DNA of 64,000 nucleotides, taken from positions 62,001-126,000 of the forward strand of contig KN805377.1 of the NCBI GenBank assembly GCA_000818945.1. The letters run 5' to 3'. The notes under the pieces were generated by a model. That model saw nothing but the letters and a program-made list of their open reading frames with translations, searched no databases and was not told where the DNA came from. Below, piece by piece: positions 29,187 through 38,420 of the stretch (positions are counted from its first letter, which is position 1; every line of letters begins with the position of its first letter). The position numbers and the translations under genes are program-made. The stretch comes from Schizochytrium sp. CCTCC M209059. Its lineage: Eukaryota > Sar > Bigyra > Thraustochytrida > Thraustochytriidae.

Positions 29187-32100
29187 CTAGTTTTTGGGGG
29201 TCTCGGCATCAGCATCAGATGGTGCAGGGCGAGACTTTCGCGCTAGCTCGCGCCGTTTCACGATTGCATCATTGTGCCACTGTGACCAGCACGTGTCGAC
29301 CTGATTCACCGACGAACGGCGTTGCACATGAAGCACAACGTTGCAAAACTTGCACGCAATTCGGGCATTTGTGCCGCAGACGACGCAAAAGCGCGTGTCC
29401 TTGAGCGTGTGCTGTCGATGGGCATTCGAGGAGAGGCGCAGACGCTTGCATTCATGCGTATTTGCAATCTTTATTACGTTGCGTTTTCCCGTAGGGAGAC
29501 GCAGTGCTTCGTGTTCCTCCGCAGAGAGCCAATTCGGACCCTGCGCAACGTCATCGCCTCCTTCGGCAAAGGCAAGAGACGGCGCAGCAAAGGCATTGTC
29601 CACGCTAGGCTGCTCGTGGGATTGTGCTCCATTCTTCCCCCAGGGAGACGGCTCGCGTGATAGCGTTCGATTCGTGTGCCACTGCGCCCAGCACGTATCT
29701 TCCTGCTGCACTGAAGATCTTCGCTGCACGTGGAGGACAACATTACAGAACTCGCAGGAAATTCGAGCATTCTTACCACAGACGACGCAGTTGCGCGTTC
29801 CTTTGAGCGTCTGTTGTCTGTGGGCATTGCATGACAGACGCAATCGCCTGCACTCAATCGTGTTTGCAAGTTTGAAAACGCCTCGTTTGCCCGCGGGAAT
29901 ACGCAAAATTTGGTGTTCCTCGGCCGAAAGCAAGCTCCCCTCTGTGCCATCCGGCATTGCCGACTCAAACGAGGGTCCTTGTAAATCTGGGAGCTGTGGA
30001 ACGGGGTCCCGAAGGCGGCTTGCATGTGTCATCAGTCCAAAGGAGACGGCCCGAATGAAGAGCGAAAAGTCCTCGGCGCCTTTGTCTGGCGCAAGCACGC
30101 GTTGGACGTCAAGCCATGTTTCTCCGTCACCTCGCTTTCGGATAAACTTTCTCATTCGCCATGCAAGAAACGCATTGATCACGACGTCGCTAAAAATTCC
30201 GAGAACCGATGCCTGTCTTTCGCCAAGCTTGAGTTGACGAAGATCGAGACGATCTGCGTAGTCGGCGTACACATGCGCGCCTCGCGACGAAGCAGCAAAA
30301 CTGAATTGCACTAGAGCACTTGCGCGCCGCACAGGCATCGCGACCCCGTTCGTGGCACGCTGTTTGTGAAACGCGTTCCAAAGGGGTAAGTTTGACGCGA
30401 TCATCTCCTGGCTCGCACGAGCAAACGAGCTAGGCATTGATGCTGGGTCAGCTGCTCCTGGATCTCGCGCGTATGCCCAATCGACCAAACTTCGACCAAT
30501 GTCTTCAACCGCCGAGCTCCACGTGCCGCGCACTTTTTGTGGAAACAATACAAGTACCACGTAGGCGCAGGTTCCGCGCGCAGATTGCGCATAAAAAACG
30601 CCATGCGTTGTGCCATAAACGACTGCCTGGTGCAAGAGCTCGCTTCGATGTCGAAGTGGGACCACCTCGAACCAAGTTGTCGATCCGGCGACGCACGAAA
30701 AGTATGTGCCATACTTTTCGGTCACAAAGGTAGACTTATCATGAGTTATCCGCGGGCCAATTCGAAGGGGTGCAAGAACTCGCATTTCTTGCGCCGCATT
30801 GCCAGGCACGCGTACCACAACAACACCGTCAGCACTAGTACCCAGAAACGGTCGATCCTCAATGCGCACCAGACCAACCGCAAAGACTGCCGCAACATAA
30901 TCCTGGCCACGAAGCTGCTCCATGGTGCTTGGCGCAAGACTTGTGGGGGAGGCCTGGTACGAGGCTCCGTTGGACTCGAACCAGATTCGACAAAGTTGAC
31001 TCTCCAAAGCATCTTCCGCCTGTTCAGCGACCTTGCTTGGATTGCGGAACACAAGACGACGACATTCGGCAGAGCGCTTGGCGATGGCCGCAGCGGCGCG
31101 ATCGTTAATCATGAGCATATTAAAAATGTGCCAATCTGCAGAGTATTTGCCGGCCGATAAGGGGAAGACTCCCATGTCTGCCAAGGCACGTTCTATGTCA
31201 TTCTTTGACGGAATATCCACGTCACGGATTCGGTGCATCGGCAACACATCAGCTCTGTCGGTATCTTCGCGCAAGCTATTCTCGATTTCAAACTCGCTGC
31301 TCGCAAAGGACTCGGAGGCCGACCTATCAATGTCTTCATGGTCATCGTCGTCATTTTCGTCGCCTAAACTATCCTGGTTTGCGCCTCCACCGTTTTCGGC
31401 AATTTCTTTGGCATTGAGAAGCAGACTTATGTCGTGGTCAAGGTCTTGCAATTCGCTTCGCTCAGGGTAAAAGAGCCAACTCTCTGTGAGCGCATCGGGG
31501 GCTCTGCGCAGAGGCTCCAGCACAAAGGTGTTTTGAAAACGCTTCCATGCATCAGCATCATTTAATGTAAGGAAGCGACTCAAACGAGCGCGAGAATGGC
31601 TCGTCGGTTCGCGTATAGCAAAAGCGTGCATAGCTTGTGGGTCCGCCACGTCTTCCACTTGAACCAATGTTTTGGCAGAAAAAATCTGACTTCCAAAGAT
31701 TGGACTGTCTGCAACGACAAAGGCGGGGTCCGTGCCGTTACGTGTGTCTCCTTCCGCGCGCTCTACAAGGGAAAATGGGCATGACCCGGACGTTGCATCC
31801 GTTCTCTGTGAGACAATAAGAGGAAGGCCGAGTCGTGCGCACTCAGAAAAGAACCCGGCGTACAAAGGCTCGTGATTAATACACAGTTCGACGCCGGCGA
31901 GATCCCCACCCGCGACATTCTTTGCTCGTTCTAGCACGTGCATCAGCCCGTCGCTATCACCTTGTTGATCTTGCGTGCTCAGACCACTGGCAAGTTTGAG
32001 GCCAAGAAGAGCGTCAACGCTTGTCATGCACTTTGTAGCGTTTGCTCCGTTCTGCGTCGGAGCATTGTGAAACGGACACGTTGACACGTGTCTGTCCTCG

Positions 32101-32801
32101 AAGCCAATGTGAAGATGGTTGTCGACGACGAGGGACATGGTTTGGTCTAATGCAGCAATTTCGAGCGAGTCAAGACCTTGTGCCTGGTGGCACTCATTAA
32201 GAAATCCGGAATCAGAGCTTGCGTGCGCTGACGTGCTCGAGCTCAGATGATCCCGAAGCTCGTCAAACCGGGCTGGATCAAGAATGGCATCTGTGGGGAA
32301 AATTTGGGTGTTGGCCATTTCTGCCCGCATGGCTTGTGGTGCGGCCTCCTTTGGGTATCTTGTGCACCCTGCAATGTAAAGTGCCTGTCCAAGAAAGGCG
32401 TGAAGCTCCCAGTCTGTGATGAGATGCGGCCTGTTGGACTTGTCCATACTCTCTTTCATGGCTGACATGAGTATGCGCAGCGCACTTGATCCGAGAAAGG
32501 CCATGTATGCGTCGGCCTCGGCGGTTTTGTCAACACCGAGCCTTCTCTGGAGAGCTGGAATGGCATCAAGTTTACTCATGACCTTGGCGAGATGCCTTTG
32601 CGCAGCCCCATTCAGGTCACAGATCTCGAGGGCTTGATCCGGGGATACGAGTAGAAGAGGCTGCTTTTCCAAAACAATCCACGTCTCTGAGGAATTGCTG
32701 CCCATTCCAGCTGATCTTTCGCCCTCTCGCGGCAGTGGTGGAGGTGGTGGGGGCGGTGGGGCCTCGGGGTCCTGCTGCGACGTTGACAACGAGGACGACA
32801 T
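29187..32801 (-). CDS. PiggyBac-like protein with YqaJ-like insertion and doubled zinc tail
   Basis: 1,204 residues from ATG 32801, uninterrupted. I read it as a diverged PiggyBac-derived protein. INHEPLYAGFFSECARLGLPL (about 308-328) resembles the second catalytic Asp region of PiggyBac with the Asp replaced. DYADRLDLRQLKLGERQASVLGIFSDVVINAFLAW (847-881) resembles the MGGVDxxDQ...NAYILY block. Between them, residues 600-760 look like a YqaJ/lambda-exonuclease-type PD-(D/E)XK domain: FLGTSADGVVVV, then HQAVVYGTTHGVFYAQ. The expected E-x-K is not evident. The tail holds two copies of a CxxC-x7-CxxC-x4-H-x12-C-x4-H zinc module at 1005-1042 and 1139-1176. Catalytic acids appear degenerate, so domestication or decay of a mobile element is likely. 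Domain calls are by eye only. Confidence 0.72.
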   Translation of the reverse strand: MSSSLSTSQQDPEAPPPPPPPPLPREGERSAGMGSNSSETWIVLEKQPLLLVSPDQALEICDLNGAAQRHLAKVMSKLDAIPALQRRLGVDKTAEADAYMAFLGSSALRILMSAMKESMDKSNRPHLITDWELHAFLGQALYIAGCTRYPKEAAPQAMRAEMANTQIFPTDAILDPARFDELRDHLSSSTSAHASSDSGFLNECHQAQGLDSLEIAALDQTMSLVVDNHLHIGFEDRHVSTCPFHNAPTQNGANATKCMTSVDALLGLKLASGLSTQDQQGDSDGLMHVLERAKNVAGGDLAGVELCINHEPLYAGFFSECARLGLPLIVSQRTDATSGSCPFSLVERAEGDTRNGTDPAFVVADSPIFGSQIFSAKTLVQVEDVADPQAMHAFAIREPTSHSRARLSRFLTLNDADAWKRFQNTFVLEPLRRAPDALTESWLFYPERSELQDLDHDISLLLNAKEIAENGGGANQDSLGDENDDDDHEDIDRSASESFASSEFEIENSLREDTDRADVLPMHRIRDVDIPSKNDIERALADMGVFPLSAGKYSADWHIFNMLMINDRAAAAIAKRSAECRRLVFRNPSKVAEQAEDALESQLCRIWFESNGASYQASPTSLAPSTMEQLRGQDYVAAVFAVGLVRIEDRPFLGTSADGVVVVRVPGNAAQEMRVLAPLRIGPRITHDKSTFVTEKYGTYFSCVAGSTTWFEVVPLRHRSELLHQAVVYGTTHGVFYAQSARGTCAYVVLVLFPQKVRGTWSSAVEDIGRSLVDWAYARDPGAADPASMPSSFARASQEMIASNLPLWNAFHKQRATNGVAMPVRRASALVQFSFAASSRGAHVYADYADRLDLRQLKLGERQASVLGIFSDVVINAFLAWRMRKFIRKRGDGETWLDVQRVLAPDKGAEDFSLFIRAVSFGLMTHASRLRDPVPQLPDLQGPSFESAMPDGTEGSLLSAEEHQILRIPAGKRGVFKLANTIECRRLRLSCNAHRQQTLKGTRNCVVCGKNARISCEFCNVVLHVQRRSSVQQEDTCWAQWHTNRTLSREPSPWGKNGAQSHEQPSVDNAFAAPSLAFAEGGDDVAQGPNWLSAEEHEALRLPTGKRNVIKIANTHECKRLRLSSNAHRQHTLKDTRFCVVCGTNARIACKFCNVVLHVQRRSSVNQVDTCWSQWHNDAIVKRRELARKSRPAPSDADAETPKN
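29274..29930 (-). repeat. Internal duplication encoding two zinc-binding tails
   Basis: Residues 958-1042 (29676-29930) and 1092-1176 (29274-29528) of the PiggyBac-like protein align end to end. Each starts LSAEEH, contains AHRQxTLKxTR before the first Cys pair, and ends CWxQWH. All seven Cys/His positions are kept in both, so both copies are likely to fold. Confidence 0.9.
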
Positions 32802-33199
32802 TTGTCAAAGAAGACTAACCCGAGCGCAGCTTCGCCTACAGTCTGGGCTCTTTCCACACCTTTATCCGTCGCTCTGCCGTCCGATGAGCGCACTGGACTG
32901 CGGCGTTCTAACACGAGACCTGCCCTGCTCGACGCCAGCTCGCGACGCGAGGGTCGCCCGCCCCTAGAAAGTCGGCGGCCCTCAGGCTCGTGCGCACCGG
33001 GAGCTTTTTGCTCAACTGTCGAAGGCAACATTCGTGGTGCTTGCAATTTAGTGCTAAGAAACGGGTGCCTCTGGCCTTGTCTGGACGTGGGCCAAAAACC
33101 CTTGCACTCCAAGTTGGGCTGTGTTTGCGCTTTTGCACGAGAGAAGAAACTCGCAGATTACGATCCGAGGTCGCTGCTGCGCAAGGACCTCCTGTCAAA
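32802..33199. promoter_or_regulatory. Divergent promoter region, PiggyBac-like / 2OG oxygenase
   Basis: 398 bases between divergent start codons. The 2OG-oxygenase frame is open back to 32990 but without ATG. No specific element recognised. Confidence 0.35.
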
Positions 33200-35323
33200 A
33201 TGAGCCGGGGCCGCGCTCCGTCGACTGCGTCTGGGTCCCTGCAGCACGAGCAGGAGAAGGAGGATTTTCAAGAGGATGGAGCATTGCGTCTGGTCGAAAA
33301 GGCGAGAGCGATCGAGGCGCGCGACCAGGCTAAAAGTTACACGCGGGCGCTGAAGTACTGCGACTGGGCCCTGTCGCAGAATCCGACGTGCGCTGAGGCG
33401 CTGATGCTCGCCATTGAATTGCGATTGCGGTACAAGTACATCATGAACCCTACGGAAATAATCCAGGCGCTGAAGAAGGTTATCTCTCACAAGAACGAGG
33501 GCGCAAAGGCACGTTACCTGCTTGCGCTCGTGCTTCTTGCCAATGGAAAGACCGACTATGCCGACAAACACCTTGGCAAGCTCGGATTCGTTTGGCGCTT
33601 GAACGCTTCAGTCTTCACGGAGAAATCGAGCTCCGGGACGACGATGCAAGAGAAAGTCTTTTACATGGATAAGCTTATTCCAGAAGATGTCCTCGCTAGC
33701 ATCGCTACTCAATTCGGTCCGGATGCGCCGTATTGGTCAGCACATCGCTATGGCGAGACGGGCTACTTTAGCCACTCGTTTGACCTGCAAGCAGCACCGA
33801 CCATTGGCGCCGAGGCTCTGATCGCGAACCACATTTACCCGTTTCTGCGCAAGGCAGTTCTTGAGCCACGAGGCTTGGAGGAAAAGGTTCGATACGCAGA
33901 GTGGTGGGTCCACCGACGAGACGCAATGAGTGGACACCAGCTCCATTGGGACACCGATGAGCATCGGCTCAAGACCGGGCGCGGTCTCCACCACCCCATA
34001 TACAGCACGGTATTCTACGTCGAAGCTGGCGCTGGCACCCCAACGCTGATCATGGACCGCACCTATGCGAATGCCGAAGATCTGGCATCCACCCAGGGTT
34101 GGCTTGTTCACCCGGATGAGAATCGACTTGTGGTCTTTGACGGTCAACTTTTGCACGGCGTGGTTCCCCGTGTCGGCGGCGCATCGAATGGCCTGACGCG
34201 TCTTACATTTATGGTTGGTTTCTGGGGCGAGGATGTTGCGAGGCTCCCGTGCAATATGTCTATGCCTTCGGCCAACATGCTGGCGCCCCCTCCTGGGGTT
34301 GATTCGCAATGGCGCAAGAAAATGGAATCTTGGCCCACGTGCGCTGCGCTCGAGCACGGAGCGAGCCCAAATATGAAGAGCCCGCCACAACTTGCCAATG
34401 TGTGGAAGAAGGTTCCGCAAAAGATCAGTGGCTCGAGCCAGTCCAAGCAACAAGAAGATGTTACTGAGTTCTCTGGCGACTTCTTTCTTCGCAATCCGAC
34501 GCAGCTCTCGAAAGGCATCAAATTCTACGTTGATCCATCTTTTGAGGTATTAAAGGATCTGGTGACGCAAGCAATGGATATCACCGATGAGCAAATGGAG
34601 TTTCTGGCAAACTCGCTGGTGCTGCGCTGGGACTTTTGCATGCCCGACGGTACATATTTGTACGATGAGTTCATGGTAAGCTTATCGAACACATCAAGGG
34701 GCGCATGCGCTCTCGCAAAGATTCTGCACGGTGGAGGGGCGAACGAAGGTACTGGCAATTTCCGCTGCATAAACTCGAGCACGGCGGCTGGTGCTGCAGT
34801 GTTGTGGAATCTCGCCAAGCGCGGTTTTTGCGTGGATCCTGAGCGCGACGGCGCAGTTTGGAAGACCGTGGGTGATTTATTCAAAGACTTTATCGCAAAA
34901 GCCGAGAAGAACCCCGAGACCTTGCAAGGCGCTGAACAAGGCGAGCTTTTGGCTGGTGCGATGGCCTACTCGCCGTTTCGCGCTCCGCTGATTCCGCAGA
35001 TTCTCCGCCGTCTGCTTTTGCATATCGGCGAGCCGCTATGGGCCGCGGATGAGGATGAGGAGGAGGAGGAGGACGAGATGGAAGACGGGTTGGAGGATGA
35101 CGAGGAGGATGAGCTCAACGGTCTGTCGGACCACGCAGAGGAACTCCGCGAGGCCATTCAACACGCAACCTCATGTAAGGATCTTAAAGAATCCGTTCAG
35201 GTTGATGAGGCCCTGGACACACTCAACGCCGAACACGCCAAATCTGCGCGGGATCTCCTCTTCATCGAAGCGCCCATATTTAGTGACGTCTTGCTTAAAT
35301 TTGGGCAATCTCTGTACGACTAA
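33200..35323 (+). CDS. 2-oxoglutarate/Fe(II) oxygenase with TPR-like N-terminus
   Basis: 707 residues from ATG 33200. Residues 30-130 are helical and TPR-like (ARDQAKSYTRALKYCDWALSQNPTCAEAL). Residues 150-345 form a prolyl-4-hydroxylase-type double-stranded beta helix. The iron ligands are probably His249 and Asp251 in QLHWDTDEH and His319 in FDGQLLHGVVP, with Arg334 in LTRLTFMVGFW binding 2-oxoglutarate. The C-terminal 350 residues are unrecognised, with an acidic Asp/Glu run near 615-640. Relatives hydroxylate protein side chains, but the substrate here is unknown. The upstream in-frame stretch from 32990 lacks an ATG and was left out. Confidence 0.87.
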   Translation: MSRGRAPSTASGSLQHEQEKEDFQEDGALRLVEKARAIEARDQAKSYTRALKYCDWALSQNPTCAEALMLAIELRLRYKYIMNPTEIIQALKKVISHKNEGAKARYLLALVLLANGKTDYADKHLGKLGFVWRLNASVFTEKSSSGTTMQEKVFYMDKLIPEDVLASIATQFGPDAPYWSAHRYGETGYFSHSFDLQAAPTIGAEALIANHIYPFLRKAVLEPRGLEEKVRYAEWWVHRRDAMSGHQLHWDTDEHRLKTGRGLHHPIYSTVFYVEAGAGTPTLIMDRTYANAEDLASTQGWLVHPDENRLVVFDGQLLHGVVPRVGGASNGLTRLTFMVGFWGEDVARLPCNMSMPSANMLAPPPGVDSQWRKKMESWPTCAALEHGASPNMKSPPQLANVWKKVPQKISGSSQSKQQEDVTEFSGDFFLRNPTQLSKGIKFYVDPSFEVLKDLVTQAMDITDEQMEFLANSLVLRWDFCMPDGTYLYDEFMVSLSNTSRGACALAKILHGGGANEGTGNFRCINSSTAAGAAVLWNLAKRGFCVDPERDGAVWKTVGDLFKDFIAKAEKNPETLQGAEQGELLAGAMAYSPFRAPLIPQILRRLLLHIGEPLWAADEDEEEEEDEMEDGLEDDEEDELNGLSDHAEELREAIQHATSCKDLKESVQVDEALDTLNAEHAKSARDLLFIEAPIFSDVLLKFGQSLYD

Positions 35324-35732
35324 CCTCGTCGAAGCGCGTCGTATCCAAGCCACGTCCAAAGACGTAAACAGAAAGAGGACCACACAAGTCATAAATACAT
35401 CAAGTACGTATTAATCCTTTTTTGCTCTCTACTTATGCACGCATGCCCAATCGCGCATCCGTCCACCTTTCCAGCCCCTGCGCCATCTCCTCTCCTCTTC
35501 GTCCCGCGTCCCCATCCCCACTACTGCAGGCACAACAAGACGCAAGACAAGCCCAGCGGGCCCCTTCGGCCGCGTCGCGGCGCGCGGGCGCGCATTCCCC
35601 ACTTGCAGCGCGCATTCCCCACTTGCGCGCGCGCGGCGCAAGTCGGCCTCCGGCCAGCCACACACGGCCCTCCCGACGCATCAGGGTGCTGCCATACGCA
35701 GGCAGACAGAGAGAGAGAGAGACAGAGAGTCA

Positions 35733-35820
<88 letters not shown>

Positions 35821-35897
35821 AAAAGAAAGGAGCGCAGGCAGCCCGAGACGGCGGAGACAAGGGGAAAGAAAGGCAGAGACAGATACAGAGAGAGGCC

Positions 35898-35948
<51 letters not shown>

Positions 35949-36183
35949 GCGCAAGCGAGCGCGGCGCAGGGCAGGGAAGGGCAGCGCAGCGCAGCGCGGC
36001 GCGGCGGAGCGCGGCCAAGCGCGCGGAGACGAGGAGGCGCGCCGCCCTGCAGGCGTAGCTCGCCGCGGCTCGCGCTGGCTGGCTGGCTGGCGGGCGGGCG
36101 GGCGGCCGGGAGCGCGTGGCTGCGAGCGGGCTCGGACCGTGTCGAATGCCGCCGTGCTCAAGGCGTTCTCGCGGGAGAGGTAT
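35324..36183. repeat. Leader region with GAAA and CAG microsatellites
   Basis: No gene is assigned. It contains two head-to-tail copies of GCGCATTCCCCACTTGC (35590-35626), a long GAAA run (about 35733-35828), and a CAG run (about 35901-35947). GGCT/GGCG repeats follow near 36075-36100. The bL25m frame is open through the whole stretch, which would give Lys/Glu/Arg and Gln runs; I treat this as chance. Confidence 0.7.
35590..35646 (-). promoter_or_regulatory. GCAAGTGSGSTAT motif cluster 2
   Basis: On the minus strand, two copies of GCAAGTGGGGAATGCGC are adjacent (35590-35606 and 35610-35626), followed by a plus-strand GCAAGTCGG. It is 540-590 bases upstream of the bL25m start. It uses the GGGAAT variant also seen at 62.98-63.06 kb. 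Confidence 0.45.
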
Positions 36184-36801
36184 ATGCGCACGACGGGCAA
36201 ATATGTCGCGGCGCAAATGAGGAAGGACGGCTTCGTGCCGGCGATCCTGCAGGGCAAGGACGCCAATGGCAACAACGAGAACAGATTGCTGATGACACCT
36301 TACATGGACCTGGAGAAACGGATGGACAAGCGAGGCCTCAGTATGGAGACCACGCTCCACAAGCTCGAGCTCGAGGACGGCACCACCGAGCTCGTTCTGC
36401 CACGGACAGTCCAGGTCGGCACTGTCTCACAAAAGATCACGAGTCTCACGTTCATGCGCTATAACCCAGAAAAGGGCGCCAAGGTGTACATGCCCATCGA
36501 TTACACGGATCAGGAGGTCTGCGCCGGCATCAAACGAGGCGGTTTCCTGAACGAGGTCACGAGCATGCTCTGCGTCAAGGTCACGGGCGAGGTCATTCCA
36601 CACGCCCTGGAGGTGTCTGTGCGCAATCTCGATGTGGGCGAACGCATGTGGTTTAGTGACCTCACGCTTCCTGAAAACGTCGAGCTCCGGCAGCGAATCC
36701 CCTTGTATCAGGATGATATTATGCTCTGCAACATCACCGGTAAGCGCTCGCTCATCCGCGCCGTCGCGCTTGAAAAGAAGGAAGCTGCCAAGCAAAAGTA
36801 A
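36184..36801 (+). CDS. bL25m: Mitochondrial large-ribosomal-subunit protein bL25m
   Basis: 205 residues from ATG 36184. Residues 1-60 match the N-terminal 5S rRNA-binding fold of bL25 (KDGFVPAILQGKDANG, the equivalent of bacterial G-x-IPAVLYG). Residues 95-170 match the TL5/CTC beta domain: AGIKRGGFLNEVTSMLCVKVTGEVIPHALEVSVRNLDVGERMWFSDLTLPENVEL. It is presumably imported into mitochondria, but no convincing presequence follows this ATG. The in-frame residues just upstream (AAVLKAFSRERY) look like the end of a presequence. The true start may therefore lie on an upstream exon, because the only upstream in-frame ATG (35443) would include all the microsatellites. Confidence 0.8.
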   Translation: MRTTGKYVAAQMRKDGFVPAILQGKDANGNNENRLLMTPYMDLEKRMDKRGLSMETTLHKLELEDGTTELVLPRTVQVGTVSQKITSLTFMRYNPEKGAKVYMPIDYTDQEVCAGIKRGGFLNEVTSMLCVKVTGEVIPHALEVSVRNLDVGERMWFSDLTLPENVELRQRIPLYQDDIMLCNITGKRSLIRAVALEKKEAAKQK

Positions 36802-36976
36802 AGAAAGGAAAAGTATAGGGAAAAAAATAAAAGGAAAAAGAAAAAAGAAATCCATTCGCATTATTTCGAACAAACAAACCAAGTCACGCGCGGTCACATT
36901 GTACCGTTGGGTGAGACGATCTTGGCCTCGCGTCGATGGTGTGAGCAATCTCTACCTCGTTGTCCCAGCAATCTGC

Positions 36977-38071
36977 TCATGCGAGCGTCAAATGCTCACC
37001 AGCCTCATCTCCCTCCACATTCCTCTGTACTCTATAATTCCGTTCTGGATCGGTGGTCTCGCGAGCGTTGGGCACTCGACTATGCCCACCGTTTACACCG
37101 TCGTTATTGTCGTCATCGTCATCATCGTTGTCGTCATCGTCGTCACCATTAGCTACTCTGCCGTCGCTTCCGATGGGTCCGCCAATATCGTCAAAGTCGG
37201 ACGAAAATCGTCGTCGCCGCAACTTGGCAGCTGCGAGCGCAGACTGACGACGATCGCGAATGGCCTGAAAAATCTTGCGCGAGACGAAGACAAAGAGAAG
37301 CAATGCCTGCCACCAGCCAACAATAAGGACGACCTGCCAGTCTGTCCCGCAAGCCCAGGTTTCGTAGCACGTTCGCGAGATATTACCCGCAACAAATACG
37401 GTCTCCGAATCAGGGGCGTAGCATGGCAAGCCGCCATACGCTGGTTCGGGAGACGAGCAGTAGCTCGGTCGATATTGCGTGCCATTCCCACAGCCTGTGG
37501 AGCATTCAGACCAAACGTCCGTGTAGCCGAGGCCGCCATCGACAGGGGCAAAGGCGCCAAGTCGGATGATCAAACCCTGCAGGTCCACAGACTGGCCTTT
37601 TATGCCTGAAGATAGTGTAAGGTTTTGAAGCACCGGCATGGGAAGTGTCCAAGTGCAGGTGCCAGCTGATGTGCAAGGCCGGCTGACGGCGGCCGCATTC
37701 TCCGAAGTTGAAGGCCAGACGCTTAATCGCAAATCAAGATCGTTCTGGTCCGTGATCTTTTCTACGAGCTCAACAGAAACATATTCGACAGCAAACACAG
37801 TGCCCAGGTCTACGCTCACCTCCTCACCGGACCAAGGCACGCCAGAAGCGCTGACTAACTGGCTTGGCTCGCTCGCGAGATTTGTATCTTGGTCTTCGCT
37901 GCCGCAGGTCACGGCAGCTTCGCGACGCTTTGCGGCGGCTTGAAGACAGTTCTCGTCCACGTCCGCCGCGTCCATGCACTCCATAGACGGCGCGCAGTAG
38001 CTGCAGGAGCGCCCAAGGTTGGCCGCAAAGCAGGCGCAGGCCTCACCATTCCACGTGCTGCATTCTGCCAT
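36977..38071 (-). CDS. TSP1-domain single-pass membrane protein
   Basis: 364 residues from ATG 38071. Residues 4-32 are Cys-rich and PSI-like (C-x-W...CACF...CSYC...EC). Residues 80-172 form a beta-rich region of unknown fold. Residues 183-241 are a thrombospondin type 1 repeat with the motif WSECSTGCGNGTQYR and paired cysteines. A transmembrane helix at about 245-265 (WQVVLIVGWWQALLLFVFV) is followed by a basic then Asp-rich cytoplasmic tail. This is the layout of a surface receptor or adhesion protein. A signal peptide is expected but not seen after this ATG. The open frame above has no ATG and is Lys/Arg-rich, so a first exon is probably missing from this model. Confidence 0.75.
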   Translation of the reverse strand: MAECSTWNGEACACFAANLGRSCSYCAPSMECMDAADVDENCLQAAAKRREAAVTCGSEDQDTNLASEPSQLVSASGVPWSGEEVSVDLGTVFAVEYVSVELVEKITDQNDLDLRLSVWPSTSENAAAVSRPCTSAGTCTWTLPMPVLQNLTLSSGIKGQSVDLQGLIIRLGAFAPVDGGLGYTDVWSECSTGCGNGTQYRPSYCSSPEPAYGGLPCYAPDSETVFVAGNISRTCYETWACGTDWQVVLIVGWWQALLLFVFVSRKIFQAIRDRRQSALAAAKLRRRRFSSDFDDIGGPIGSDGRVANGDDDDDNDDDDDDNNDGVNGGHSRVPNARETTDPERNYRVQRNVEGDEAGEHLTLA

Positions 38072-38420
38072 TCTTTCTTTCGTTCGTTCTTTCTTTCTAT
38101 CTATCTTTTGCGTGCGCTCGCGACCAAGGCGAAGCGAGGCGAGACGACGTGATCTGACGTGGCACAACACGACGTTGCGCGACGCGAAGGCCGGCGTTCC
38201 CGCTTGGCGCCTCCGTTGTCCCCACTACGCGTGCTTTTGTTCAATAACTACTAACAGGTGACTCCCCTGACGGAGACTGAGAGCCTGAGTGATTGATGTA
38301 AGGTCCATTCTTTAGGTGGACAACAACAACCATGGAAACTTCGGCAATACAAGAGACAAGAAAAAGGGATTAGTACATGACTGGAATGTGAATGCAGCAT
38401 GAAATTTGATTATTCCAAAT
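38072..38420. other. Intergenic region between TSP1 gene and eEF2
   Basis: 349 bases with TTTC/TTCG repeats near 38070-38105. It should hold the 5' part of the TSP1 gene and the eEF2 3' UTR. No further gene seen. Confidence 0.5.

Noticed and set aside
30955..30985. tRNA B-box-like GGTTCGAGTCC on the minus strand
   Set aside because: It lies inside the PiggyBac-like coding frame and no A box or cloverleaf can be drawn around it.
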